Shown in pieces: positions 8,981 to 17,162 of a DNA stretch of 64,000 bases; position 1 is the stretch's first letter, and each line of letters opens with the position of its first letter. Under the pieces are notes generated by a model. It saw only the letters and a list, made by a program, of their open reading frames with translations, was not told where the DNA came from and made no database searches. The stretch comes from AAA044-D11 sp009705075. Its GTDB lineage: Bacteria > Actinomycetota > Actinomycetes > Nanopelagicales > Nanopelagicaceae. The DNA is taken from contig OZ254179.1 of assembly GCA_965268675.1 (NCBI GenBank), forward strand, positions 930,001-994,000, given 5' to 3'. A program made the position numbers and the translations under genes.

Positions 8981-9726
8981 CCTGGCTTCCATTCGCACTT
9001 GCAGGTGCAATCGCACAATTAATCGATGGTTCACTCGGTATGGGATTTGGCCTTACTAGCTCAACGCTTCTGCTCACTCTTGGCGCCTCTGCCGCAGTCG
9101 CCTCTGCCGCAGTTCATGCCGCAGAAATTGGAACGACGCTTGCTTCCGGTTTATCGCATTGGCATCGCGAAAATGTAGATACCAAAATCTTGGTTCGCCT
9201 TGCAATCCCAGGGGGAATTGGCGCAGCCCTCGGCGCTACTTTCCTATCTTCAATTGATCTCTCCAATGGCAAGATTTTCATCTCAACAATTCTTCTTCTA
9301 CTCGGTTTTGTACTTCTCTATCGCAATATATTTCAAGCTGGACAGCCAAACTTGGTTGAGATTTCAAACCCTAGATTCCTCACCTATCTAGGATTTACAG
9401 GTGGGTTTGTTGATGCCTCTGGTGGTGGTGGTTGGGGTCCAGTTGTAACGCCCACTTTGATGGCAACAACTCAGACCGAACCCAAGAAAATCATTGGAAC
9501 AGTTAGTGCGGCGGAATTCATAGTTTCGGTATGTGCGAGCTTGGCATTTCTAGCGAATATAAGCCGTCTTGATATTGATTGGGCGGCAGTTGGTGGTCTT
9601 GCTCTTGGTGGAGTACTAATGGCGCCGATTGCTGCGAAGTTGGTCTCTTGGCTACCAAAACGTCAGTTAGGAATATTTGTTGGAATAACAATCATAGTTA
9701 CCAACGGCGTTCGCTTAATCGGTTAA
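8977..9726 (+). CDS. TauE/SafE (COG0730) family membrane permease
   Basis: About eight hydrophobic segments over 249 residues, with the family's glycine-rich N-terminal repeat (AGAIAQLIDGSLGMGFGLTS) and the matching second-half motif GGFVDASGGGGWGPVVTPTL. Family members move small sulfur or organosulfur anions such as sulfite, sulfoacetate or sulfate, or carboxylates. The four-base overlap with cysNC strongly suggests it brings in sulfate for ATP sulfurylase or removes a sulfur anion; direction and substrate cannot be told from sequence. Confidence 0.85.
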   Translation: MTWLPFALAGAIAQLIDGSLGMGFGLTSSTLLLTLGASAAVASAAVHAAEIGTTLASGLSHWHRENVDTKILVRLAIPGGIGAALGATFLSSIDLSNGKIFISTILLLLGFVLLYRNIFQAGQPNLVEISNPRFLTYLGFTGGFVDASGGGGWGPVVTPTLMATTQTEPKKIIGTVSAAEFIVSVCASLAFLANISRLDIDWAAVGGLALGGVLMAPIAAKLVSWLPKRQLGIFVGITIIVTNGVRLIG

Positions 9727-9730
9727 TAAC

Positions 9731-10843
9731 TTGAAAAAACTGATTATCCATCCAGGCTTCCATAAGACTGGAACAACCGCGCTCCAACAAGCTCTGAGTG
9801 AAGTTAGACATGAGTTAAAAACCGCTGATTTTATTTATCCTCATATCGCAGGCAATGCCCACCACCGTGCAGCCTGGTCAATAATCGAAAAAACTTGGGG
9901 TTGGAAAAAGCGTGGCGGTAGAAGTACAAAACCAATTGAATGGCTGAAACTTGAAAAAAAGATCAAGGGCTCAAGAGAAACCGCGATTATAAGCAGTGAA
10001 TTTTTCTCCGAAGCATCACCCGAACAATTAAAAGTTTTAAAATCAAGAATCTCTAATCGCGAGGTCCAAGTAATTTTTACCTGGCGACCGCTACCGTTTA
10101 TGTTGGCAAGTTCATATCAGCAATACTTGAAATATGGCGTTAAGGCATCATACGAGGAGTGGCTGCGCTCGATCTTTGAAATCTCCGGTGAAGCAAAATT
10201 GACTCCTTCCTTCTGGAAGCGAAATCTACATGGTGAAGTAATTGCATCTTGGTGTGAGACTTTTGGCAGCGAAAACGTTTCACTAATTGCAGTTGATGAG
10301 GCTCACCCCCATTTTCTCTTTGAATCATTTTCGAAACTGGCAAATATTCCAGATGGGATATTGAAAGATCCGGCCGTTAAAGAGATTAACCGCTCTTTAA
10401 CATTCGACGAGGCGGCGCTGTTGTTGGAAATTAATCGCAGCTATCCAAAAGAGAATGATTGGGATTCTTACGAGATTTTTATACGTAAGGGAAACATTAA
10501 GGCTTTAACTAGTTGGAATTCGAGTGGCCCTAAAGATGAAAAGTTTATGACGCCAAAATGGGCTCTTGAAAGCGCCATTGAAATCAATGCCAAGAACGTG
10601 GCAAAGATCAAATCATTAGGAATAAATATTGTGGGAGATTTAGATCGCTCTGACTTCTCTCGAATTCCCGTAGGAGTAAATACTCCGGTTGAAACAATTT
10701 CGATTGCAACCGCTGCGCGGGCGATGATTGGCGTTGATATGCACTCTCTAAAGCGCATGCATGGGCGAGCAATCTCAAAAGAATATTTTCACCGTATTCG
10801 CAAAATCTTAAAGCGAAAACTGCACTTTCCTAGGTGGTTGTAG
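9731..10843 (+). CDS. PAPS-dependent sulfotransferase family protein
   Basis: N-terminal IIHPGFHKTGTTALQQAL (residues 5-22) matches the 5'-phosphosulfate-binding loop of sulfotransferases (PKTGTT type). VQVIFTWRPLPFMLASSYQQ, near residue 115, fits the 3'-phosphate-binding strand and helix. The start is a TTG four bases after the permease stop, so it belongs to the cysDNC operon that makes its co-substrate PAPS. There is no signal peptide, so it acts inside the cell, perhaps on a lipid or glycan precursor; the acceptor is unknown. The C-terminus is very basic (RIRKILKRKLHFPRW). Its TAG stop overlaps the 3' end of the convergent tRNA-Glu gene. Confidence 0.85.
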   Translation: MKKLIIHPGFHKTGTTALQQALSEVRHELKTADFIYPHIAGNAHHRAAWSIIEKTWGWKKRGGRSTKPIEWLKLEKKIKGSRETAIISSEFFSEASPEQLKVLKSRISNREVQVIFTWRPLPFMLASSYQQYLKYGVKASYEEWLRSIFEISGEAKLTPSFWKRNLHGEVIASWCETFGSENVSLIAVDEAHPHFLFESFSKLANIPDGILKDPAVKEINRSLTFDEAALLLEINRSYPKENDWDSYEIFIRKGNIKALTSWNSSGPKDEKFMTPKWALESAIEINAKNVAKIKSLGINIVGDLDRSDFSRIPVGVNTPVETISIATAARAMIGVDMHSLKRMHGRAISKEYFHRIRKILKRKLHFPRWL

Positions 10844-10913
10844 CCCCGACGGGATTCGAACCCGCGTAGCTGGCTTGAGAAGCCAGAGTCCTAGGCCACT
10901 AGACGACGGGGCC
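10841..10913 (-). tRNA. tRNA-Glu (anticodon CTC)
   Basis: A 73-base cloverleaf: acceptor GGCCCCG pairs with CGGGGCT (G1-T72 wobble), the anticodon stem CTGGC/GCCAG encloses loop TTCTCAA, and the T arm has GGTTCGAATCC. The anticodon CTC reads GAG. CCA is not encoded. The last three bases overlap the stop of the convergent sulfotransferase gene. Confidence 0.96.
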
Positions 10914-10955
10914 GAGATTTACCGCTATTAAGTTTTTCTACTGCTTTCTATCGAG

Positions 10956-11027
10956 CTGGGGTACCAGGACTCGAACCTAGACTTACTGAACCAGAATCAG
11001 CAGGGCTGCCAATTACCCCATACCCCA
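10956..11027 (-). tRNA. tRNA-Gln (anticodon CTG)
   Basis: A 72-base cloverleaf: acceptor TGGGGTA pairs with TACCCCA, discriminator G; the anticodon stem GCTGA/TCAGT encloses loop TTCTGGT, anticodon CTG reading CAG. CCA is not encoded. It lies 42 bases upstream of tRNA-Glu and just downstream of gltX on the same strand, so all may be cotranscribed. Confidence 0.96.
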
Positions 11028-11058
11028 ATTAATGAATTTGTTGGGCAAGGATACCCGA

Positions 11059-12528
11059 TTAACTTATTGAAGCTGCAATCCGCTCGAGCGAGCGTTCACG
11101 GCCCAGAAGTTCTAGCGATTCAAAGAGAGGTGGCGAGATATGGCTTCCTGTCACCGCAATTCGGATAGCGCTAAATGCAACTCGCGGCTTCAATCCCAAC
11201 TCCTCAATTAGTGCCAGCTTTAGCGCCAGATGGATTGCTTCGTGATCCCAAGCGGCTAAGTTCTGCAGCACATCACTAGCCTTCTTTAGAACTATTTGTG
11301 ATTGCTCATCTTGCATCTTTGGAAGCTCTTCAGCATCAACTTCAAATCTGGCTACAAAAAGGAATTTAAGCATCTGAGAAACTTCAGCAAGTGTTGCAAT
11401 TCGCTCCTGAATTATTGGCAAGGCGCTACTAACTACTTCTAATTCGGCTGGAGTTCCAGAGATGATGCCATCTTTGATCAAGAATGGTGTGGTCCGCTTT
11501 AGCAATTCATCAAGGGTAAGTTCCCGAATCTTGTCGCCATTAATTGCTTCAAGCTTTTTCATATCAAAACGAGCCGGGCTTGAATGAACCCGCTCTACTG
11601 TAAAAAGTTCAGTTAACTCTTTCATCGTGACGTTCTCACGATCATCACCGGGTGACCAACCTAGAAGTGCTAAATAATTACATATCGCCTCTGGCAAGAA
11701 GCCACGTTCGCGATACCAAGCAATAGAAACTTCGCCGTTCCGCTTTGAAAGTTTGGCATTATCTTGTCCCATTACAAATGGCAGGTGGGCAAAGGTTGGA
11801 TAATCAGATTCACTAACGCCCATTGCTTGATAAACCCGAATTTGGCGAGGGGTTGATGAGAGTAAATCCTCACCGCGCAAGACATGAGTAACTTTCATCA
11901 TGATGTCATCTACGGCCACCGCAAGGGTGTAAAGCGGAGAACCATCACCGCGAACTAGTACAAAGTCTGGAACAAAATTATGATCGAAAGTCACATCCCC
12001 ACGAATTGAATCGGTGAAAGTAGTTGATCCATCTGGCATACGCATGCGCAAAACTGGGAGACGTCCTTCGCTCTTATATTTAGCTAAATCATCTTCGCTT
12101 ATAGTTCGACATTTTCCATCGTATCCAGGAGCTACGTTCGCTGCCTTTTGTGCTTCTCTCCGAGCTTCAAGTTCCTGTGAGGAGCAGTAGCAATGGTAAG
12201 CATCGCCTTGCGCTAAGAATTTCGCAGCCCACTCGGCATAAATATCTAAACGTTGGCTCTGTAAATATGGACCAAAAGGGCCACCAACTTCTGGGCCTTC
12301 ATCCCAATCTAAGCCAAGCCACTTCAAAGTATCTTGTGCAGCTTTTATATATTCATCGGTAACACGTTCGCGATCAGTGTCTTCAATTCTGAAAATAAAT
12401 TGTCCGCCGGTGTGACGGGCATAAGCCCAATCAAAGAGAGCGGTGCGAATGTTGCCTACGTGCAAGTCACCTGTTGGCGAAGGCGCAAAGCGAACGCGGA
12501 CAGGTTTACTAGAGGAATTAGTTGGCAC
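11059..12528 (-). CDS. gltX: Glutamyl-tRNA synthetase
   Basis: Charges tRNA-Glu (and tRNA-Gln in organisms that use the amidation route). With the GTG start at 12528 the protein is 489 residues. The class I signature PSPTGDLHVGN is at residues 16-26 and the KMSKS counterpart KLSKR near 255. A longer TTG-type frame to 12567 adds 13 residues with no family match and would overlap the upstream gene more; AAGG lies about 9 bases before the GTG. It is followed by the tRNA-Gln and tRNA-Glu genes and preceded by a FAH-family gene, a standard actinobacterial neighbourhood. Confidence 0.95.
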   Translation of the reverse strand: MPTNSSSKPVRVRFAPSPTGDLHVGNIRTALFDWAYARHTGGQFIFRIEDTDRERVTDEYIKAAQDTLKWLGLDWDEGPEVGGPFGPYLQSQRLDIYAEWAAKFLAQGDAYHCYCSSQELEARREAQKAANVAPGYDGKCRTISEDDLAKYKSEGRLPVLRMRMPDGSTTFTDSIRGDVTFDHNFVPDFVLVRGDGSPLYTLAVAVDDIMMKVTHVLRGEDLLSSTPRQIRVYQAMGVSESDYPTFAHLPFVMGQDNAKLSKRNGEVSIAWYRERGFLPEAICNYLALLGWSPGDDRENVTMKELTELFTVERVHSSPARFDMKKLEAINGDKIRELTLDELLKRTTPFLIKDGIISGTPAELEVVSSALPIIQERIATLAEVSQMLKFLFVARFEVDAEELPKMQDEQSQIVLKKASDVLQNLAAWDHEAIHLALKLALIEELGLKPRVAFSAIRIAVTGSHISPPLFESLELLGRERSLERIAASIS

Positions 12529-13309
12529 GAGGCGATACCTTATTAGAGAGTGAGCCAATTCCCTCAATCGTCACAATAACTTCGGCTCCGGCAGGCATTG
12601 GACCTATCCCCGCTGGCGTTCCAGTGAGAATTACATCCCCAGGAAGAAGGGTCATTACGGAGGTTATGAATTCGATAATCTGCGGAATCTTAAAGATCAT
12701 GGAAGTTAGTGGCTCGGATTGTTTCACTTCACCATTTAGCGTAGTAATTATCTTCTGATCGCCAACTTCGAATTCAGTTTCAATCCAAGGGCCAAGTGGG
12801 CAGAAGGTATCAAAGCCCTTTGCGCGATTCCATTGCCCATCAATTTTCTGTAGATCTCTGGCAGTTACATCGTTTGCAATCGTATATCCGAAGATGACAT
12901 CTGAAACTTTAGCTGCAGGAACATCTTTGCAAATCCGACTAATCACGATTGCAAGTTCGCCTTCAAAATCCACACGTTCGCTCATCCGAGGCCATTGAAT
13001 TGTGTCATTCGGGCCGACAACAGAAGTATTGGGTTTTAGAAAAATTACTGGTTGCTTGGGAACATCAGAGCCCATCTCAGCGGCATGATCTGCATAGTTC
13101 TTGCCAACACATACAACTTTGCTCCGTGGAATTACTGGTGCAAGTAATCGAACATCATCTAGTGAAACCTTGGATTCAGTAGGAACAATCCCACCAAAGA
13201 GCGGATCTCCTCGTAAAACCAAGATTTGATTCTGGTCATTTAAGACACCAAAGAGTGGATCGCTTCCCAAATTAGCCGTTGAATTTGGTGAGAATCTGAC
13301 AATGCGCAT
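12518..13309 (-). CDS. Fumarylacetoacetate hydrolase (FAH) family protein
   Basis: 263 residues carrying the metal-binding FAH core: VGKNYADHAAEMG, DFEGELAIVI and TGTPAGIGPM. The family covers hydrolases, isomerases and decarboxylases of beta-dicarbonyl or 2-hydroxy-diene acids, and acylpyruvases. The exact substrate cannot be named. A homologue next to gltX is widespread in Actinobacteria, which argues for a general housekeeping or repair role rather than aromatic catabolism. The end overlaps the gltX start. Confidence 0.9.
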   Translation of the reverse strand: MRIVRFSPNSTANLGSDPLFGVLNDQNQILVLRGDPLFGGIVPTESKVSLDDVRLLAPVIPRSKVVCVGKNYADHAAEMGSDVPKQPVIFLKPNTSVVGPNDTIQWPRMSERVDFEGELAIVISRICKDVPAAKVSDVIFGYTIANDVTARDLQKIDGQWNRAKGFDTFCPLGPWIETEFEVGDQKIITTLNGEVKQSEPLTSMIFKIPQIIEFITSVMTLLPGDVILTGTPAGIGPMPAGAEVIVTIEGIGSLSNKVSPRAN

Positions 13310-13323
13310 AGTGGCAATTCTAT

Positions 13324-13647
13324 CTAGTCAATTGCGACTAAAGGGCCCACTTCTGAAACTACAAATATATTAGCCGTTGCATCTTCGTCCCGAATTATTT
13401 CGATACTTGAAGCAGATGGCTTATCGCCAGCAATAACAATTGCTTCGATTCCTGAAATCTGGCTCGCCTTGGCAACCACTAGAACTGCAAGCAATGAATC
13501 CACTTCGAATTCGCCACTCTTAACTGGAATGGCAACATAGGTTCGTCCGGTGTTATCTCGTAGCGCGGCAGCAGATTTTGAGTTACTTCGTAACATTGTG
13601 GAAGTTGCGAGTGTTGCAAGTTTTTGGTCTTCTGGATTATTGCTCAA
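13324..13647 (-). CDS. Cytidine-deaminase-fold protein without zinc ligands
   Basis: Small cytoplasmic protein (107 residues from TTG 13647, which has AGGAGA upstream; ATG 13668 is the longer alternative). The segment AAALRDNTGRTYVAIPVKSG and the following hydrophobic helix resemble the cytidine-deaminase-like protein that follows the CBS/CorC gene in streptomycetes and relatives. It contains no Cys and no His, so the deaminase zinc site (HAE/PCxxC) is absent and catalysis is not expected. Its role is unknown. It overlaps the CorC-like gene by 11 bases and is the last gene of the ybeY operon. Confidence 0.6.
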   Translation of the reverse strand: MSNNPEDQKLATLATSTMLRSNSKSAAALRDNTGRTYVAIPVKSGEFEVDSLLAVLVVAKASQISGIEAIVIAGDKPSASSIEIIRDEDATANIFVVSEVGPLVAID

Positions 13648-14620
13648 GGAGAGTCTCCTCATCATCAACTATCCGCTCGGCTAAAACCGTGGCGATTCGG
13701 TGTCGACGTCCAACAGGTCGCTCAGCAGTTAACTTAACTCCTGCTATCGAAATCGTGCTGCCAGGTATAGGTACTCGACCCAGAGTTTTTGCTAATAACC
13801 CACCAATGCTGTCGACATCTTCCCGTTCTTCTTCAGGTATTTCGATCTTGAAGCTAGTTGCAAAATCTTCCACATGTAACCTTGCCGAAAGTCTGGCACT
13901 GGATTCACTGAGCCATTCAATTTCAAGATCATCATCGTCATACTCATCGGCGATTTCACCAACAATTTCCTCAAGAATGTCTTCGATAGTTATCAATCCA
14001 GCTGTTCCACCATATTCATCGACGACAATAGCCATATGAATTTGGTCGCGTTGCATCTCCTTTAAGAGCTCGGCAGCCGTTTTTGTTTCTGGCACGAAAG
14101 TTGCTTTACGAATATGTTCAGAGACCATTTCGGTTAACTCTGATTCACGGCGTTCATGAGTTCTACGTGCTAAATCCTTTACATATGCGATACCAATAAT
14201 TTTGTCGAGATTCTCATCGATCACGGGAATTCGAGTGAAGCCAGAACGCAGAGCTAGCGAGAGACCTTGGCGCAAAGATTTATTGCCCTCGATCCAGACC
14301 ATATCGATACGAGGAACCATAAGTTCGCGAACCAAGGTGTCACCAAGTTCAAATACCGATTGAATCATTTCACGCTCTGACTCTTCAACAAGTCCATGCT
14401 GGCTTGCGTTATCTACCGCATCGCGCAACTCTTCTTCATTTGAAAATTGGCCTGCGCGTAATTTAAATCCTGCTTTTCGCAATAAGCTAACTGTGGAATT
14501 TGGAAGAATCGCAACTAGCCTCGCGAAATTAAGGTTATGTGACTTGCCAAATGTTCGTCCAACATAGAACCCAATAACTAACCAAATAATCGCATCAAGT
14601 AAAAACTTCAGGGTGCTCAT
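13637..14620 (-). CDS. CBS-domain CorC/HlyC-like protein with one membrane segment
   Basis: The start at ATG 14620 overlaps the ybeY stop as ATGA. Order: one N-terminal hydrophobic helix (about residues 3-22, LKFLLDAIIWLVIGFYVGR), a linker, a CBS pair (about residues 75-195; VPRIDMVWI, RIPVIDENLDKIIGIAYV), then the CorC_HlyC domain to the end. The four-helix DUF21 (CNNM) transporter part of typical actinobacterial homologues (about 430 residues) is missing, so at about 327 residues it is more like E. coli CorC. Family links are to Mg/Co handling and to ybeY neighbourhoods; the exact job is unknown. Confidence 0.85.
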   Translation of the reverse strand: MSTLKFLLDAIIWLVIGFYVGRTFGKSHNLNFARLVAILPNSTVSLLRKAGFKLRAGQFSNEEELRDAVDNASQHGLVEESEREMIQSVFELGDTLVRELMVPRIDMVWIEGNKSLRQGLSLALRSGFTRIPVIDENLDKIIGIAYVKDLARRTHERRESELTEMVSEHIRKATFVPETKTAAELLKEMQRDQIHMAIVVDEYGGTAGLITIEDILEEIVGEIADEYDDDDLEIEWLSESSARLSARLHVEDFATSFKIEIPEEEREDVDSIGGLLAKTLGRVPIPGSTISIAGVKLTAERPVGRRHRIATVLAERIVDDEETLLEQ

Positions 14621-15057
14621 TTCTTCGATCCCCATTCCGCTAAGGTCTTATCTTGAAGTGCAAACATAACTTTATGCTCTTCCGGTTCCGCGTGATCAAA
14701 GCCCAATAGGTGTAGAACACCATGAACAGTCAACAAGTAAATCTCATCTGCCAGTGAGTGACTTACAGCTTGTTTTTCTGCAAACTGTGGGCAGATCACG
14801 ATATCCCCAACTATTCCAGGGCCATCACTTGCAGAAAAGGGCTTTAGCTCATCCATTGGGAAAGAGAGAACATCTGTTGGTCCTGGTAAATCCATCCATT
14901 TAACATGAAGCTTTGTTATCTCATCTTCGTTAACCAGAGTAATACTCAAGTCAGAGTCTGGATGGATTCCCATCTTCTCCAGAGCAAATGCAGCAACGCT
15001 GACTATCTGATCTTCATCGCAATTCATGCCGCTGTTGTTAGCAATTTCTATTCCCAT
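14617..15057 (-). CDS. ybeY: Endoribonuclease YbeY (16S rRNA maturation / ribosome quality control)
   Basis: Zinc-dependent single-strand RNase of 146 residues. The three-histidine metal motif is HGVLHLLGFDH, near residue 110-120. It lies in the conserved order phoH-ybeY-CBS protein. The ATGA overlap with the next gene and a 5-base gap after phoH indicate one operon. Confidence 0.95.
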   Translation of the reverse strand: MGIEIANNSGMNCDEDQIVSVAAFALEKMGIHPDSDLSITLVNEDEITKLHVKWMDLPGPTDVLSFPMDELKPFSASDGPGIVGDIVICPQFAEKQAVSHSLADEIYLLTVHGVLHLLGFDHAEPEEHKVMFALQDKTLAEWGSKK

Positions 15058-15062
15058 GGGAA

Positions 15063-16079
15063 TTAGCGATCACCGCTTCCAGATCTAATCGATCTTGTTA
15101 CATTCGGTGGAAGGACTTTCTTTTCATCATGTCGACCATAGGCATTAACAATTTCACCGACTAGTCGATTTCTAACTACATCTTCCGAGTCCAAATGGAT
15201 AAATGAAATATCCTCAACGCCATCAAGAATTTCGTGAACGATTCGAAGTCCTGATTGCGCACCGTGCGGTAAATCAACTTGAGTTGTATCGCCAGTGATT
15301 ACCATTTTTGAGCCAAAGCCAAGTCGAGTTAAGAACATCTTCATCTGTTCGGCCGAAGTGTTCTGGGCTTCATCAAGGATTATGAAGGCATCATTTAAAG
15401 TTCGACCGCGCATATATGCAAGTGGCGCAATTTCGATAATTCCGCTCTGCATAAGTCTAGGAATTGAATCTTGATCAATCATGTCATGTAGAGCGTCAAA
15501 AAGTGGTCGCAAATATGGATCAATCTTCTCCTGCAAAGTTCCTGGCAAGAAACCTAACCGCTCCCCTGCTTCAACTGCAGGTCTGGTCAAAATAATTCGA
15601 TTAACTTGTTTAGATTGGAGAGCTTGAATCGCCTTCGCCATTGCAAGATAAGTCTTTCCTGTTCCTGCCGGCCCAACGCCAAAAGTAATTGTGTTCTCAT
15701 CGATTGCTTCGACATAACGTTTTTGATTCGCAGTCTTAGGTCTAATAGTTTTGCCACGATTGCTTAGAATATTTAGCGAAAGCACCTCTGCTGGGTGATC
15801 GACAGGTTCGTGATTAAACATTTCGATAGATCGCAAGATTGCATCACTATTCAAATTCTGTCCTGCTCGAAGGAGAACTAAGAGTTCGCGGACTAGGGAT
15901 TCAAATTTTGCAATTTGTGCTAAATCACCGCTAGCAAAAATCTCATTTCCTCTAACTGTGATGGAAATGTTCGGGAAGGTTTTTTCGAATATTCGAAGAT
16001 GAGAATCTTGGCTACCAACAAGTGCGACCATAGGAATTGCAGTCGGAACTGTAATCAGCGCGGTTTTACTGGAATCCAT
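15063..16079 (-). CDS. phoH: PhoH-family ATPase
   Basis: Cytoplasmic ATPase related to helicase superfamily I, 338 residues. Walker A is GPAGTGKTYLAMA near residue 140 and Walker B is FIILDEAQN. The N-terminal 100 residues form the usual KH-like part. The neighbouring ybeY links it to RNA processing; the family's precise function is not settled. Confidence 0.94.
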   Translation of the reverse strand: MDSSKTALITVPTAIPMVALVGSQDSHLRIFEKTFPNISITVRGNEIFASGDLAQIAKFESLVRELLVLLRAGQNLNSDAILRSIEMFNHEPVDHPAEVLSLNILSNRGKTIRPKTANQKRYVEAIDENTITFGVGPAGTGKTYLAMAKAIQALQSKQVNRIILTRPAVEAGERLGFLPGTLQEKIDPYLRPLFDALHDMIDQDSIPRLMQSGIIEIAPLAYMRGRTLNDAFIILDEAQNTSAEQMKMFLTRLGFGSKMVITGDTTQVDLPHGAQSGLRIVHEILDGVEDISFIHLDSEDVVRNRLVGEIVNAYGRHDEKKVLPPNVTRSIRSGSGDR

Positions 16080-16096
16080 TAAGGAGAATCTTACTT

Positions 16097-16432
16097 TTAA
16101 CCTGGCGGCCAGGCGAACGGACGCCCGCCAAGAAGATGCAGATGAGCGTGAAAAACGCTCTGGCCTGCACTGGCGCCGGTATTGAAAACGCTTCGATACC
16201 CATCTAACCCGGCATCCGCGGCAAGTTTGGCTGCAGCGCTATGCATCTCCGAAAGCAGGTCGCCAGGAGTTTCTGCAAGCTCTCCAGCATTTTCATGGTG
16301 CGCTTTTGGAATTATCAAAATGTGAGTTGGCGCTTGTGGCGAAATATCATTAATTGCGAACATGTTCTCGTTTTCAAATACAAAATCAACAGGAATCTCA
16401 CCGGCGGCCATCTTGCAGAATAAACAACTCAT
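16097..16432 (-). CDS. HIT-family nucleotide hydrolase (HinT-like)
   Basis: Histidine-triad protein that hydrolyses nucleoside phosphoramidates or adenylated compounds. The start at ATG 16432 gives MSCLFCKMAAGEIP, the classic N-terminus with a CxxC-type pair; a TTG-led extension to 16453 is not needed. The triad is HAHLHLLGG at the C-terminus. The 111-residue length is normal. It overlaps nothing essential and sits between rsmE and phoH as in other Actinobacteria. Confidence 0.93.
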   Translation of the reverse strand: MSCLFCKMAAGEIPVDFVFENENMFAINDISPQAPTHILIIPKAHHENAGELAETPGDLLSEMHSAAAKLAADAGLDGYRSVFNTGASAGQSVFHAHLHLLGGRPFAWPPG

Positions 16433-16439
16433 CTTGAAA

Positions 16440-17162
16440 TCACCACCTCCCAATCAAAGCAGATACTGCGCTCAACGCAGCGCCACCCGCATGCGCGCTT
16501 CGAAAAACTTCTGGACCGAGCCCGACGATGTGGGCGCCTGCACCTTCTAGGAGCGCTAATTCATTTTCGCTCAAGCCACCTTCAGGCCCGATGACAATGA
16601 GAATTTCACTTAGTTCAGCAAACTTCTTCGTTGCAATTTCCGAAAGTCGACTAGTCGCGGATTCATGCATTACGAGTATGACTCTAGAACTATCCTTAAC
16701 TTCAATGAGTTTGGAGAGCGAACTTAGCTCAATAATATTGGGAGTTCGAAAGCGACGTGACTGCTTCGTGGCTGCAGACGCTGCGCTCTGCCACTTTGAA
16801 AGTGAATCTTCCTGCCACTTTGAAATACTTCGCTCTGCCTCCCAAGGAATTATTGAATCAACACCTGATTCCACCAAGATTTCTATTGCTTCCTTTACGC
16901 GATCTGATTTGGGTAAGGCTTGCACAACAACTAGCTTTGGAATTCGCTCTGCCTGATAGCCACGCTCTAGAACAGTTGAAGTGAAACTCTTCTTCTCGAT
17001 ATTTTCGACCTTTACTCTTGCCCAAGTGCCGGCACCATCTGAAATCAGAATCTCTTCTCCGACATTTAGCCGCAGAACTTTAATTGCGTGATGTGCTTCA
17101 TCTCCATCAATCTCAATTAGAGCCGAATCTGGAAGTTTTTCAATTAGAAAGAGCGTAAGCAT
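16440..17162 (-). CDS. rsmE: 16S rRNA (uracil-1498-N3)-methyltransferase
   Basis: SPOUT-class methyltransferase of 240 residues that modifies U1498 of 16S rRNA using SAM. The knot motif IGPEGGLSENE and the following LGPEVFRSAHA segment are present; DGDEAHHAIKVLRL is the N-terminal PUA-like signature. The ATG starts one base after the dnaJ stop, the conserved dnaJ-rsmE order of Actinobacteria. Confidence 0.93.
   Translation of the reverse strand: MLTLFLIEKLPDSALIEIDGDEAHHAIKVLRLNVGEEILISDGAGTWARVKVENIEKKSFTSTVLERGYQAERIPKLVVVQALPKSDRVKEAIEILVESGVDSIIPWEAERSISKWQEDSLSKWQSAASAATKQSRRFRTPNIIELSSLSKLIEVKDSSRVILVMHESATSRLSEIATKKFAELSEILIVIGPEGGLSENELALLEGAGAHIVGLGPEVFRSAHAGGAALSAVSALIGRW

Noticed and set aside
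6190..10843. Mobile element carrying the sulfate cassette
   Set aside because: No integrase, transposase, or direct repeats were seen at its ends; insertion is only inferred from synteny.
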